Source: JAKANT01 sp035502095
GTDB lineage: Bacteria > Pseudomonadota > Gammaproteobacteria > Burkholderiales > Burkholderiaceae_F
NCBI GenBank assembly: GCA_035502095.1
Contig: DATJUX010000025.1
Span: 127,872-191,871 of the forward strand
Length of the DNA stretch: 64,000 nucleotides
Direction: 5' to 3'
Part shown: positions 50,366 through 58,278 of the stretch, piece after piece
How the letters are laid out: each line of letters begins with the position of its first letter
Position numbering within the stretch: position 1 is the first letter of the stretch
Notes under the pieces: generated by a model
Database searches by the model: none
Told to the model about the DNA's origin: nothing
What the model saw: only the letters and a program-made list of their open reading frames with translations
Program-made: the position numbers and the translations under genes

Positions 50366-51658
50366 CTACGGCATCGGCATCGGCCGCGACCTGGGATGCC
50401 ACATGGCAAGGCGCAGGTACTTCGCGTACCAGAGAACGCGCGGATAGCTGCGCCGATCGTCGCGCGCGAACACCTTCACGAGGTCGTAGTGATTGATCAT
50501 GTCCCGTTGCGGCGGCGTCTTGAAGCCCTCCCCGACGTGGACGTGGGACATGATGGACCTGGCGGCGTGGGCGTACGCCCACGGCGTCGACGTGTTCGTT
50601 TCCAGCACTCCGGGTGCCAGCAGGAACAGGTTGGGCGCGTCCGTCGACCGGAACGCGGAGCAGCAGCGGCGGCTCAGATCAGCCAGGGTCAGGCCGTGCG
50701 GGATTGCCGGCTGCAGATAGTCGAGTTCGACCGAATGACCGGTACCCCACAGCAGGACGTCGCTATCGAATGCGTCGCCGTTCGACAGACCGATCGTCGT
50801 GCCCGCGATCGAGCGGACCTCAGCAACGTGGCGTTCGATGTTATTGAAGTGACGCAGCATCAAGCGTCGCCCGGGAATCAACTGGTGACGCCGCAGATCG
50901 AAGTCCCCGTCGGGTTTGATCGGCGCGACGCCGGCCTTTGCATAGCGCTTGCGCAGGTCGCGATTGATCAGCCAGTTCACGACCGCCACGGGCAGGCCGA
51001 GCATCTGCCACTGCGAAAGCCGTCGCATGTCGACACCGAGATGTTTCGGTTGCAACGTCGGACGCATCCACTTGGCGGAGGGGTAGACCCATACGACGCG
51101 GCGTGCCTCGTGCTCGATGCAGAGATCCAGCAGGTCGTACGCGGACGCACCGCCACCCACCACGGTCACTCGCTTGCCGCGCAGGAGTTGCGGGCTGTGC
51201 AGCGCGGACGAGTGAAATTCGACGACGCTCGAGTCGCGGCGCGCGACATCCGGTATGCGCGGGCGGTTGTGTCCGCCGCTCGCCGCGACGAGGTACGTGG
51301 CCCGGAAAATGTCGGTGCCTGCGCGAACCTCCCAGCCTCGGCTTTCCCAGCGCGCGCTCTCAACCGGTGAATTCAGGCGGATCGACGGCGCGAGGCCGAA
51401 CCGTTCGACCCAGGCTTCGATGTTGCTCAGGATGCTCGCCTGGTCCACGCCGCAAAGCGGCAGGTCCTCGAGCGTCCAGTCTTCCCTGCGGAACTGGATA
51501 TCCTGCCACGATGGAAGATCGCGCCAGACGCCGCCGACACGCTCCCGGCGCTCCAGGAGCACTGCCTTCAAGCCGGCGTCTTGGGCATACTTCAGGCAGA
51601 TCACGCCGCCGATGCCCGCTCCCACGATTGCCAGGTCGAAATCCGTGTCCTCGTTCAT
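50366..51658 (-). CDS. Flavin-containing monooxygenase-like protein
   Basis: The 430-residue protein has an FAD motif LAIVGAGIGGVICLKYAQDAGLKAVLLERRERVGGVWRDLPSW and an NADPH motif VTVVGGGASAYDLLDLC. The sequence FHSSALHSPQLLRGKRV contains the region of the FMO/BVMO fingerprint. The closing part DVLLWGTGHSVELDYL is typical of flavin-containing monooxygenases. Substrate is unknown. The start codon lies in CATG, which is also the start of the divergent AraC frame, so the two genes have essentially no spacer; see the AraC entry for a possible later start. Confidence 0.87.
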   Translation of the reverse strand: MNEDTDFDLAIVGAGIGGVICLKYAQDAGLKAVLLERRERVGGVWRDLPSWQDIQFRREDWTLEDLPLCGVDQASILSNIEAWVERFGLAPSIRLNSPVESARWESRGWEVRAGTDIFRATYLVAASGGHNRPRIPDVARRDSSVVEFHSSALHSPQLLRGKRVTVVGGGASAYDLLDLCIEHEARRVVWVYPSAKWMRPTLQPKHLGVDMRRLSQWQMLGLPVAVVNWLINRDLRKRYAKAGVAPIKPDGDFDLRRHQLIPGRRLMLRHFNNIERHVAEVRSIAGTTIGLSNGDAFDSDVLLWGTGHSVELDYLQPAIPHGLTLADLSRRCCSAFRSTDAPNLFLLAPGVLETNTSTPWAYAHAARSIMSHVHVGEGFKTPPQRDMINHYDLVKVFARDDRRSYPRVLWYAKYLRLAMWHPRSRPMPMP

Positions 51659-52754
51659 GGCAACGAATATAGGAAGCGCGGGACGAGGGCGCCGTACCCG
51701 CGCGGCCGGAAACATTGATCGCGCGACCGGACCGCGCGTCGGGAGCGCAGACGGGCTTTCGGAGCTGCTGCGCGTGATCCATCTGAGCGGCACCGCATTC
51801 ATCGACGCCGAGCTCTCCGCGCCCTGGGCCGTCGAAACACCGCCACCCGCAGCGATCGCAGCGCGGCTGGCGCCGGGTGCGGGCCGGATCATTCCGTACC
51901 ACCTGGTCACCGAGGGGGCGTGTTTTGTAACGCTCGCCGGCCAGGAGCCGTTGCGGGTCGAGGCGAGCCAGGTCGTGATGTTTCCCCGTGGCGATGTGCA
52001 CGTTCTGTCGAGCACGCCGCGGCCGGCGCCGCTGCAGATCACGACCCAGGCCGTGGTCAAGCTCACGCGCCCCGACGCGATCGCGGCGGTCCGCTACGGC
52101 GGCGACTGGGCGCGCACGCGGCTGATCTGCGGGTTCTTTGCATGTGACGAAGTCCTGTCCGAGCAGTTGTTCGCGCGACTGCCCGGGCTCATGCACTGCG
52201 CCGTGGCGGCGGATGGCGCGGCGGGACTTTTGTCGCGTTCCCTGCGGCCCGCGGGAGTCGCCGCGCAGCTGGGCGCCGCCGCGGTGCTCGGCAAGCTCTC
52301 GGAACTGTTGTTCGTCGATGCCATCCGCGCCTACGTGGAATCGCAGGACACGCAGGACGCGTGGCTGCACGGGTTGAGGGACCGCTACGTGAGCGGCGGC
52401 CTGGCCCTGATCTACGGCCGTCCTTACCACCCCTGGACCGTCGACGTGCTGGCGCGGCAAATCGGGATATCGAAAACCGCGCTGACGGACCACTTCGTAC
52501 GATGCACCGGCCTGGCCCCGATGCAGTACCTCTCGCAATGGCGGCTGCGTCTGGCTGCCGACGCGCTGCGCCATACCGACAAGGCGATCAAGCTGATTGC
52601 GGATGCCGCGGGTTTCGCATCGACCGCCGCATTCACGCGCGCGTTCAAGAGGGAGTTCGGCGTTTCTCCGGCGCACTCGCGCAGGAGCGCGCACGTCGAA
52701 GCAGGGCGCACGGGACCACGGAACGTGGCGCCGCCACAGCGCAGGCTATCTTGA
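51657..52754 (+). CDS. AraC family transcriptional regulator with cupin domain
   Basis: The frame from ATG 51657 gives 365 residues. Residues about 35-230 are a cupin_6-type sensor (LSELLRVIHLSGTAFIDAELSAPW; GACFVTLAGQEPLRVEASQVVMFPRGDVHVL), and the C-terminus is a two-part AraC helix-turn-helix (TVDVLARQIGISKTALTDHFVRCTGLAPMQYLSQWRLRLAADAL; IKLIADAAGFASTAAFTRAFKREFGVSPAHSRR). The first 30 residues are basic and atypical, so translation may begin later, leaving room for a promoter. It probably controls the divergent flavin monooxygenase gene. No ATG is found between, so a GTG/TTG start is possible. Confidence 0.85.
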   Translation: MATNIGSAGRGRRTRAAGNIDRATGPRVGSADGLSELLRVIHLSGTAFIDAELSAPWAVETPPPAAIAARLAPGAGRIIPYHLVTEGACFVTLAGQEPLRVEASQVVMFPRGDVHVLSSTPRPAPLQITTQAVVKLTRPDAIAAVRYGGDWARTRLICGFFACDEVLSEQLFARLPGLMHCAVAADGAAGLLSRSLRPAGVAAQLGAAAVLGKLSELLFVDAIRAYVESQDTQDAWLHGLRDRYVSGGLALIYGRPYHPWTVDVLARQIGISKTALTDHFVRCTGLAPMQYLSQWRLRLAADALRHTDKAIKLIADAAGFASTAAFTRAFKREFGVSPAHSRRSAHVEAGRTGPRNVAPPQRRLS

Positions 52755-52792
52755 CGGCGTGCACGCGTCGCGGTCGAGCCGGCGCAGCCGTG

Positions 52793-53938
52793 CTAGGCCT
52801 TCTCTTCCTGCGGCAACTCGTGAATCACCATGCCCACGTCGGCCGGCACCGGCGTCAGCCAGCTCTTGTGGCGGAACGCCCGCCCGGCATCGCGCGCACC
52901 GGCCTGCCACCGCTCGGCGATCTTTGCGCGCGTGAAATTGATGTCCTTGTTGAAATCGTCGGTTGGCGCCGCCTTCATGATCAAGCGCACGATGTCGACG
53001 CTGCGCGTGCAACCGAGGCCGGTCAGCCGCCGCACCAGCGGATGGTCGCGTTCCTGCGGCGGCAGGCGCTGCGCGAGCAGATCGACGGCGCGGCGCAGGT
53101 TCTGCATCGTGCGGTGATCGTCGAGATGCTCGCGCGTGCGGCTCGCGTACTGGATGTCCTTCTGCCGCATCAGCGCCTCGCTGATCGAGCGCGGCGACTC
53201 CTCGGTCGGGTCCCACAGGTCGACCATGAAGCACAACATGTCGCGCCGTTCGGCGTCGTCCATCACGACATCGACCGGCGTGTTCGAGTAGATGCCGCCG
53301 TCCCAATACGCCTTGCCGCCGATCACCACCGGCGGGAAGCCCGGCGGCAGTGCGCCGCTCGCCATGATGTGTTCGGGCGCGAGCCGCTGCGTGTGGCTGT
53401 CGAAACGGACCTGCTCGCCGGTATCGACGTCGACCGCGCAGACCGTCAGGCGGACGTGCTTCGCGTTCAGGTAGTCGAAGTCGACGAGCTGCTCGAGGGT
53501 CCGGCGCAGCGGGCCGGTGTCGTAGAAGCTGGTCTCGCGCGTCGGCACTACGCGTCGGATGTCCGGCAGGGCGTTCAGTCGCGGTTCGAAGAAGCCGGGA
53601 ATGCCGCGCATGAGCGTGTCCCAGATGACCGGATCGAACCACCGCTGCAGCCAGGCGCCGAGGGGATTGGCAGCAAGCGGCGCGAGCGGATCGTCGCGGC
53701 CGACCAGGTGCCAGAATTCGCGCAAGCGCTCGAGGCGGCGGTGCGGCGGATTGCCCGCCACGATGGCGCCGTTGATGGCGCCGATCGAGGTGCCCGCCAC
53801 CCACGCCGGCATGTGCTCGTGTGCGACCAGCGTTTCGTAGACACCGCCCTGGTAGGCGCCGAGCGCGCCGCCGCCTTGCAGGACCAGGACGATCTCGGGG
53901 GAAGGTCTGCGTGCGGGATCTCGTTTGCTGCGTGGCAT
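52793..53938 (-). CDS. Patatin-like phospholipase with DUF3734-type C-terminus
   Basis: The 381-residue protein has the patatin oxyanion motif LVLQGGGALGAYQGGVYETL, nucleophile GTSIG in WVAGTSIGAINGAIVAGN, and the catalytic Asp in YWDGGIYSNTPVDVVMDD. The C-terminal part (RQKDIQYASRTREHLDD; RLPPQERDHPLVRRLTGLGCTRSVDIVRLIMKA) fits the DUF3734 extension found in proteobacterial patatins. Lipid acyl hydrolase activity is expected in the cytosol or at the inner membrane. A second possible start lies at 53953. It is divergent from ompR. Confidence 0.92.
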   Translation of the reverse strand: MPRSKRDPARRPSPEIVLVLQGGGALGAYQGGVYETLVAHEHMPAWVAGTSIGAINGAIVAGNPPHRRLERLREFWHLVGRDDPLAPLAANPLGAWLQRWFDPVIWDTLMRGIPGFFEPRLNALPDIRRVVPTRETSFYDTGPLRRTLEQLVDFDYLNAKHVRLTVCAVDVDTGEQVRFDSHTQRLAPEHIMASGALPPGFPPVVIGGKAYWDGGIYSNTPVDVVMDDAERRDMLCFMVDLWDPTEESPRSISEALMRQKDIQYASRTREHLDDHRTMQNLRRAVDLLAQRLPPQERDHPLVRRLTGLGCTRSVDIVRLIMKAAPTDDFNKDINFTRAKIAERWQAGARDAGRAFRHKSWLTPVPADVGMVIHELPQEEKA

Positions 53939-54055
53939 GAAGGACCGGCCCATTGACGCCCAGCGCAGGCTGGAGTCGGAAGGTAATCCCCGGTAACGAT
54001 CTTCCGCCCGCCGGCGCCGACAGGATGCCCGCCGCCGTGGGTAGTATCGCCGCCC

Positions 54056-54775
54056 ATGAGCGGTCCGCCGGCAAGAATCCTGGTCCTCGACGACGACGAC
54101 GAGCTGCGCACGCTGCTGCTGCGCTACCTGGGCGAGCACGGCTTCGAGGTGCGCGTCGCGGCCGACGCGGAACACGCGGACCGCCTGCTCGGGCGCGAGT
54201 CGTTCGACCTGCTGGTGCTGGACCTGATGCTGCCGGGCGAAGACGGCCTGTCGATCTGCCGCCGGTTGCGCGCGCAGGGCGAAACGCTGCCCATCATCAT
54301 GCTCACCGCGCGCGGCGATCCGGTGGATCGGGTCGTGGGCCTCGAGATCGGCGCCGACGACTACGTGCCGAAGCCGTTCAGTCCGCGCGAACTCCTCGCG
54401 CGCATCCAGGCGATGTTGCGGCGGCAATCGATGCTCGGCGCGCGGCCGGTGAGCGCCGGTACCGGCGTGGCGCGCTTCGGTGAATTCGAGCTCGACCTGG
54501 CGACGCACACGCTCACCCGCAACGCGCAGCCGGTCGATCTCACGTCGAGCGAGTTCGCGCTCCTGCGCGCGTTCGTCGGCAACGCCGGCCGTCCGCTCAG
54601 TCGTGAACGCCTGATGGAACTGGCCCACGGCCGCGGTCACGACGCAACCGACCGCAGCGTCGACGTGCAGGTTTTGCGCCTGCGGCGTCTGATCGAACCG
54701 GACCCCGCCAGGCCGCGATACATCAAGACGGTCTGGGGCACGGGGTACGTCTTCGTCGGCGACGGCACCGCATGA
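54056..54775 (+). CDS. ompR: Response regulator OmpR
   Basis: The 239-residue protein has a receiver (ILVLDDDDELRTLLLRYLGEHGFEVRVAADAEHADRLLGRESFDLLVLDLMLPGEDGLSICRRLR; phospho-acceptor Asp56; Lys in YVPKPFSPRELLARI) and an OmpR-type winged helix (DLTSSEFALLRAFVGNAGRPLSRERLMELA; YIKTVWGTGYVFV). The receiver is close to enterobacterial OmpR as I remember it. It lies 117 bases from the divergent patatin gene and overlaps envZ by four bases. Confidence 0.94.
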   Translation: MSGPPARILVLDDDDELRTLLLRYLGEHGFEVRVAADAEHADRLLGRESFDLLVLDLMLPGEDGLSICRRLRAQGETLPIIMLTARGDPVDRVVGLEIGADDYVPKPFSPRELLARIQAMLRRQSMLGARPVSAGTGVARFGEFELDLATHTLTRNAQPVDLTSSEFALLRAFVGNAGRPLSRERLMELAHGRGHDATDRSVDVQVLRLRRLIEPDPARPRYIKTVWGTGYVFVGDGTA

Positions 54776-56097
54776 AGCGCAACGGCTGGCTGCCGGCCAC
54801 CCTGTTCGGCCGCAACGTCCTGCTGATCGCGGGAATCATCATCCTGGTGCAGATCGGCGTCACGGCGGCACTCGTGGTGACGTCACAGCAGCCGCGCCTC
54901 GCCGGCATCGCGCGCCATGCGATCCAGAACGCGGAGGCGCTGCGCCAGGCGCTCGACACGATGGACCGCGCGGAAGCGGACCAGTACACCGCGACCCTCG
55001 ATGCCGCCGACCCGGCGCGCATCGTGCGCGGCGCGGCTCCCGAGGGCAGCAGCGACCGGCCTGGGGGGCTGGCTTTTCGCCTGCTGAGCCGCCACGTCGC
55101 GACCCAGCTTCCGGCGGGCTACGAGGTGCGCTGGCAGCAGGCGCCGCAGCCGCGCCTCTGGCTCGGCACGCCGGTGCACGGCGAGATGACATGGTTCGGA
55201 CTCGCCACCGGCCTCTTCATGACGGACCTTTCGACGGTGATCCTTGCCGTGCTGGCGGTCGCGGGGCTGCTCGCCTTCGCCGGCGCGTACCTGGTCCAGC
55301 GGCGCATCAATCGCCCGCTGCGACGACTGATCGATGCGACCGCTCAGATGGCCGCCGGCCAGGCGCCGCGCCCGCTCGCGGAGCAGGGCGCACAGGAGCT
55401 CGCGGCCCTTGCGCGCAGCTTCAACGACATGGTGGAAAGCCTGGCGCGCGCCGACCGCGAGCGGGCGGTGATGCTCGCCGGCATCTCGCACGACCTGCGC
55501 ACGCCGCTCACCAAGCTGCGCTTCGCGCTCGAATACGTCGGCCCGCACTGCGAACCCGACATGCGCGCGCTGATGGAGCGCAACATCGAAGCCGCCGACC
55601 GCATCATCGACCAGTTCATCGACTTCGCGCGATACGGGCACGACGAAGCGGAGTGCCGGACCGACCTGAATACGCTCGTGACCGCGGTCGTCGACAGCCT
55701 GGCGCCGCTGCACCAGCCGATCGCGCTCGAACTGGGCGAGGTGTCGTTCCTGATGCTGCGTCCGACCGCGATGCAGCGGCTGATCATGAACCTCCTGCGC
55801 AACGCGCTCGAGTACGCCGGGCGCGAGATCGTCGTGCGCACCAGCGAAGCGGCTCAGACCCTCGTACTGAGCGTGCTCGATCGCGGGCCGGGCATCCCGC
55901 CCGCTCAGATTGAGCGTCTCAAGCAACCGTTCACGCGGATGGAAGCGGCGCGCAGCGGGCCCGGAGGATCGGGCCTGGGGCTGGCGATCGTCGAGCGCGT
56001 GACGCGGCTGCACGGCGGGCGTTTCGATCTGCTTGCCCGCGCAGGCGGCGGCCTGGAGGCGCGGGTCACGCTGCCAATCGGGGCCCGCGCGGGCTGA
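54772..56097 (+). CDS. envZ: Sensor histidine kinase EnvZ
   Basis: The 441-residue kinase starts at an ATG overlapping the ompR stop (ATGA). It has spans at about 12-33 (NVLLIAGIIILVQIGVTAALVV) and 150-180 (FMTDLSTVILAVLAVAGLLAFAGAYLV), HAMP, a HisKA domain with His240 in MLAGISHDLRTPLTKLRFAL, and HATPase boxes NLLRNALEYA, DRGPGIPPAQIERLKQPF and GGSGLGLAIVERV. It phosphorylates OmpR, probably in response to osmotic or cytoplasmic ionic signals. Confidence 0.93.
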   Translation: MKRNGWLPATLFGRNVLLIAGIIILVQIGVTAALVVTSQQPRLAGIARHAIQNAEALRQALDTMDRAEADQYTATLDAADPARIVRGAAPEGSSDRPGGLAFRLLSRHVATQLPAGYEVRWQQAPQPRLWLGTPVHGEMTWFGLATGLFMTDLSTVILAVLAVAGLLAFAGAYLVQRRINRPLRRLIDATAQMAAGQAPRPLAEQGAQELAALARSFNDMVESLARADRERAVMLAGISHDLRTPLTKLRFALEYVGPHCEPDMRALMERNIEAADRIIDQFIDFARYGHDEAECRTDLNTLVTAVVDSLAPLHQPIALELGEVSFLMLRPTAMQRLIMNLLRNALEYAGREIVVRTSEAAQTLVLSVLDRGPGIPPAQIERLKQPFTRMEAARSGPGGSGLGLAIVERVTRLHGGRFDLLARAGGGLEARVTLPIGARAG

Positions 56098-56256
56098 CCG
56101 GGAAACCGGATCATTGCCGGGCGTTACCGCCGCCACTTTCTGTCACGACTTGAAACGATCTCGCCGCGCCCCGCCATCGCTTTTGCGCCGGGGCCGCCGA
56201 ATACTCCAGGTGCCGTTCTGTCACGCCAACTGCCGGCAGCCGCCGAGGAGTAAACA

Positions 56257-57213
56257 ATGAATCGAATCAAGCTTCGGGCCATCGACACCCTGCCCCGCGC
56301 GCTCGGGATGCTTTCCCTTGTCGCCCTGCTCGCCGCGTGCGGCGGCGGAGGAGGGATGGACAACTCGCAGTCATCGTCGAACTCGGTTTCGAGCGATGCC
56401 GCCAAGAACCTGAGCGCCAACACCGCTGTCACGCCCAACGACAGCGTCACCGCGATGAGCGCGGCCGTTTCGACCGCCGAGACGGTCGTTGCGGCTGGAC
56501 TCGCCAACGTGACGATCGCCTGCCCTGGCGGTGGCACCGCCGTGTACCAGGTGACCGGGCCCGACGCATCCCTGCTTCTGAACCATCAGCTCGACCAGGG
56601 CGAGGACTACACGCTGACCTACAACGCATGCAGCAGTGCCAGCGGTGCGGCGTCCGTCAACGGCTCGCTGACCCTGTTCGTGAAGACCAAGACCGCCGAC
56701 AGCCTCGAGCTCGACATGGCGACCAACAACGTCGTGGTCACGCTTCCGCACGGTGACGTGACGTTGAACGGCAGTTCCACGCTGACGCGCACGATCCAGA
56801 CGGCGGGCAGCACCACGACCACCACGACACAGTGGGTCACGCCGAATTTCAGCGTCACCAGCAACCGCAACGGCCGCACGACCTCGTTCTCCTACAGCAA
56901 CGTCGACCTGACGCGCACCGTCGTCACCACCAATGGCGCGGTGACGAGCACGAGCTTCAGTGGAACGGCCACGCTCACCTGGACGTGGCCGGGCGGCTCG
57001 TTCGCCGTCACGCTCGCGACCCAGGGCTCGGTCGGCTGCGATGCCGACGGCACGCCAACGCAAGGCATCTGGAGCATCACGCTCCCGAACGACCGCATCA
57101 CGGTGACGATCGTGCCGGGTACGGTGACGATCGCGGTCGACTACGGCAATGACGGCACCATCGACCGCCTCTACACGTTCACGGTCACCGACATGATGAA
57201 CAACGCCGGCTGA
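56257..57213 (+). CDS. Predicted lipoprotein, Thr/Ser-rich
   Basis: The 318-residue precursor has a lipoprotein signal (LGMLSLVALLAACGGGGG) with Cys29-region lipobox LLAAC followed by a Gly tract. The mature part is Thr/Ser/Asn-rich and beta-strand patterned (TTTTTTQWVTPNFSVTSNRNGRTTSFSYSNVDLTRTVVTT; ATLTWTWPGGSFAVTLATQGSVGCDADG). It holds paired Cys residues (ANVTIACPGGG, TYNACSSASG, VGCDADG). I recognise no family. The composition and Cys anchor suggest an outer-membrane surface or periplasmic protein. A strong terminator follows at 57255. Confidence 0.8.
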   Translation: MNRIKLRAIDTLPRALGMLSLVALLAACGGGGGMDNSQSSSNSVSSDAAKNLSANTAVTPNDSVTAMSAAVSTAETVVAAGLANVTIACPGGGTAVYQVTGPDASLLLNHQLDQGEDYTLTYNACSSASGAASVNGSLTLFVKTKTADSLELDMATNNVVVTLPHGDVTLNGSSTLTRTIQTAGSTTTTTTQWVTPNFSVTSNRNGRTTSFSYSNVDLTRTVVTTNGAVTSTSFSGTATLTWTWPGGSFAVTLATQGSVGCDADGTPTQGIWSITLPNDRITVTIVPGTVTIAVDYGNDGTIDRLYTFTVTDMMNNAG

Positions 57214-57254
57214 TCCCCGACTGCACGCGCGCCTCGCGCGCGGCCTGTCAGTGA

Positions 57255-57289
57255 ACGAAGCGGGCCCGGTGGGCCCGCTTCGTGTTTTC
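57255..57289 (+). terminator. Rho-independent terminator
   Basis: A 13-bp perfect GC-rich stem with a 3-base GGT loop (arms 57255-57267 and 57271-57283) is followed by GTTTT, directly after the lipoprotein gene. It is the clearest intrinsic terminator in the window. Confidence 0.85.
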
Positions 57290-57346
57290 ACGGGTCGACT
57301 TGTAAGCTGCGCAGCGCTGCAACCAGGAACCTACAGGGAGACCTTC

Positions 57347-57913
57347 ATGAGCAACCTGACTGCGCTGTCCCTATGGCTGCCGATCCTGCTGTCCGCGGTG
57401 CTCGTCTTCTTCGCGAGTTTCGTGCTCCACATGGCGCTGCCCTGGCATCACGGCGACTACGGCCGCATTCCCGAGGAGCAGCGCCTGATGGACGCGCTGC
57501 GACCGTTGAACATCCCACCGGGCGACTACATGGTGCCGCGCCCGGGCGACATGAAGGAGATGCGCACGCCGGAGTTCCAGCAAAAAATGCAGGCGGGGCC
57601 GGTGCTGGTCGTCACGGTCCTGCCCAACGGCCGGATGGCGATGGGCAAGTACCTCGCCTACTGGTTCGTGTACTGCCTCGTGGTCGGTTATTTCGCCGCT
57701 TATGTCGGCGCTGCATCGCTGCCGCCAGGCACGTCGTACCTGCGCGTGTTCCAGATCGTCGGCACGACGGCGTTCGTGGGCCATGCGCTCGCGCTGTGGC
57801 AGATGAAGATCTGGTACCGGCGCTCGTTGGGGACGACGATCCGCTCGACCATGGACGGGCTGCTTTACGGCCTCCTGACCGGGGGAACCTTCGGCTGGTT
57901 GTGGCCGCACTAG
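57347..57913 (+). CDS. Conserved membrane protein of unknown function
   Basis: From the ATG at 57347 the protein has 188 residues. It starts SLWLPILLSAVLVFFASFVLHMALPWHHGDYGRIPEEQRLMDALR, with a first span and the LPWHH motif of a widespread uncharacterised family; the middle GDYMVPRPGD and the later spans AYWFVYCLVVGYFAAYVGAA, IVGTTAFVGHALALWQM and a final GLLYGLLTGGTFGWLWP follow. The two His in WHH could bind a metal; this is speculation. ACAGGGAGACC precedes the start. It stands alone after the terminator. Confidence 0.8.
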   Translation: MSNLTALSLWLPILLSAVLVFFASFVLHMALPWHHGDYGRIPEEQRLMDALRPLNIPPGDYMVPRPGDMKEMRTPEFQQKMQAGPVLVVTVLPNGRMAMGKYLAYWFVYCLVVGYFAAYVGAASLPPGTSYLRVFQIVGTTAFVGHALALWQMKIWYRRSLGTTIRSTMDGLLYGLLTGGTFGWLWPH

Positions 57914-58278
57914 GCGGCAACCGCGAACATTTGCCCTCCCTCGCTTGTGTCCACTCATATGGCGATCACGGCGATGGCGCTGATCTCGATCGGATGTTCA
58001 TGCCGGAAACGAGCACGAGGCGTCCCGCGAGCCTCCACCCGACAGTGGAAGGGCTCGGGCGCATATTCACTTGCGCGCAGCCTCGCAACGAACTATTAAT
58101 AAGACAACGGGCCGGGCTCACGGCGCTCGCATCGCCGGTTAGAGCCGATGAGTTCTAAGACCGCTGCGAAATGCTGATCCGCGGTCCAGTTCGATCCGCT
58201 TGACGAAGGACTGGATTGGGCGTTCACTGGCGCGCCCAGGTCTGCCTCGCCACAGATCGTTTGCCTCTCCGAGCCAGT
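57914..58278. other. Intergenic region before the TIR-Sel1 gene
   Basis: This 365-base spacer has a somewhat AT-richer patch around 58090 (CTATTAATAAGAC) that could hold a promoter, but no gene, terminator or RNA is recognised. A short frame upstream in phase with the TIR gene (from 58216) is possible but not supported by a ribosome-binding site. Confidence 0.4.
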
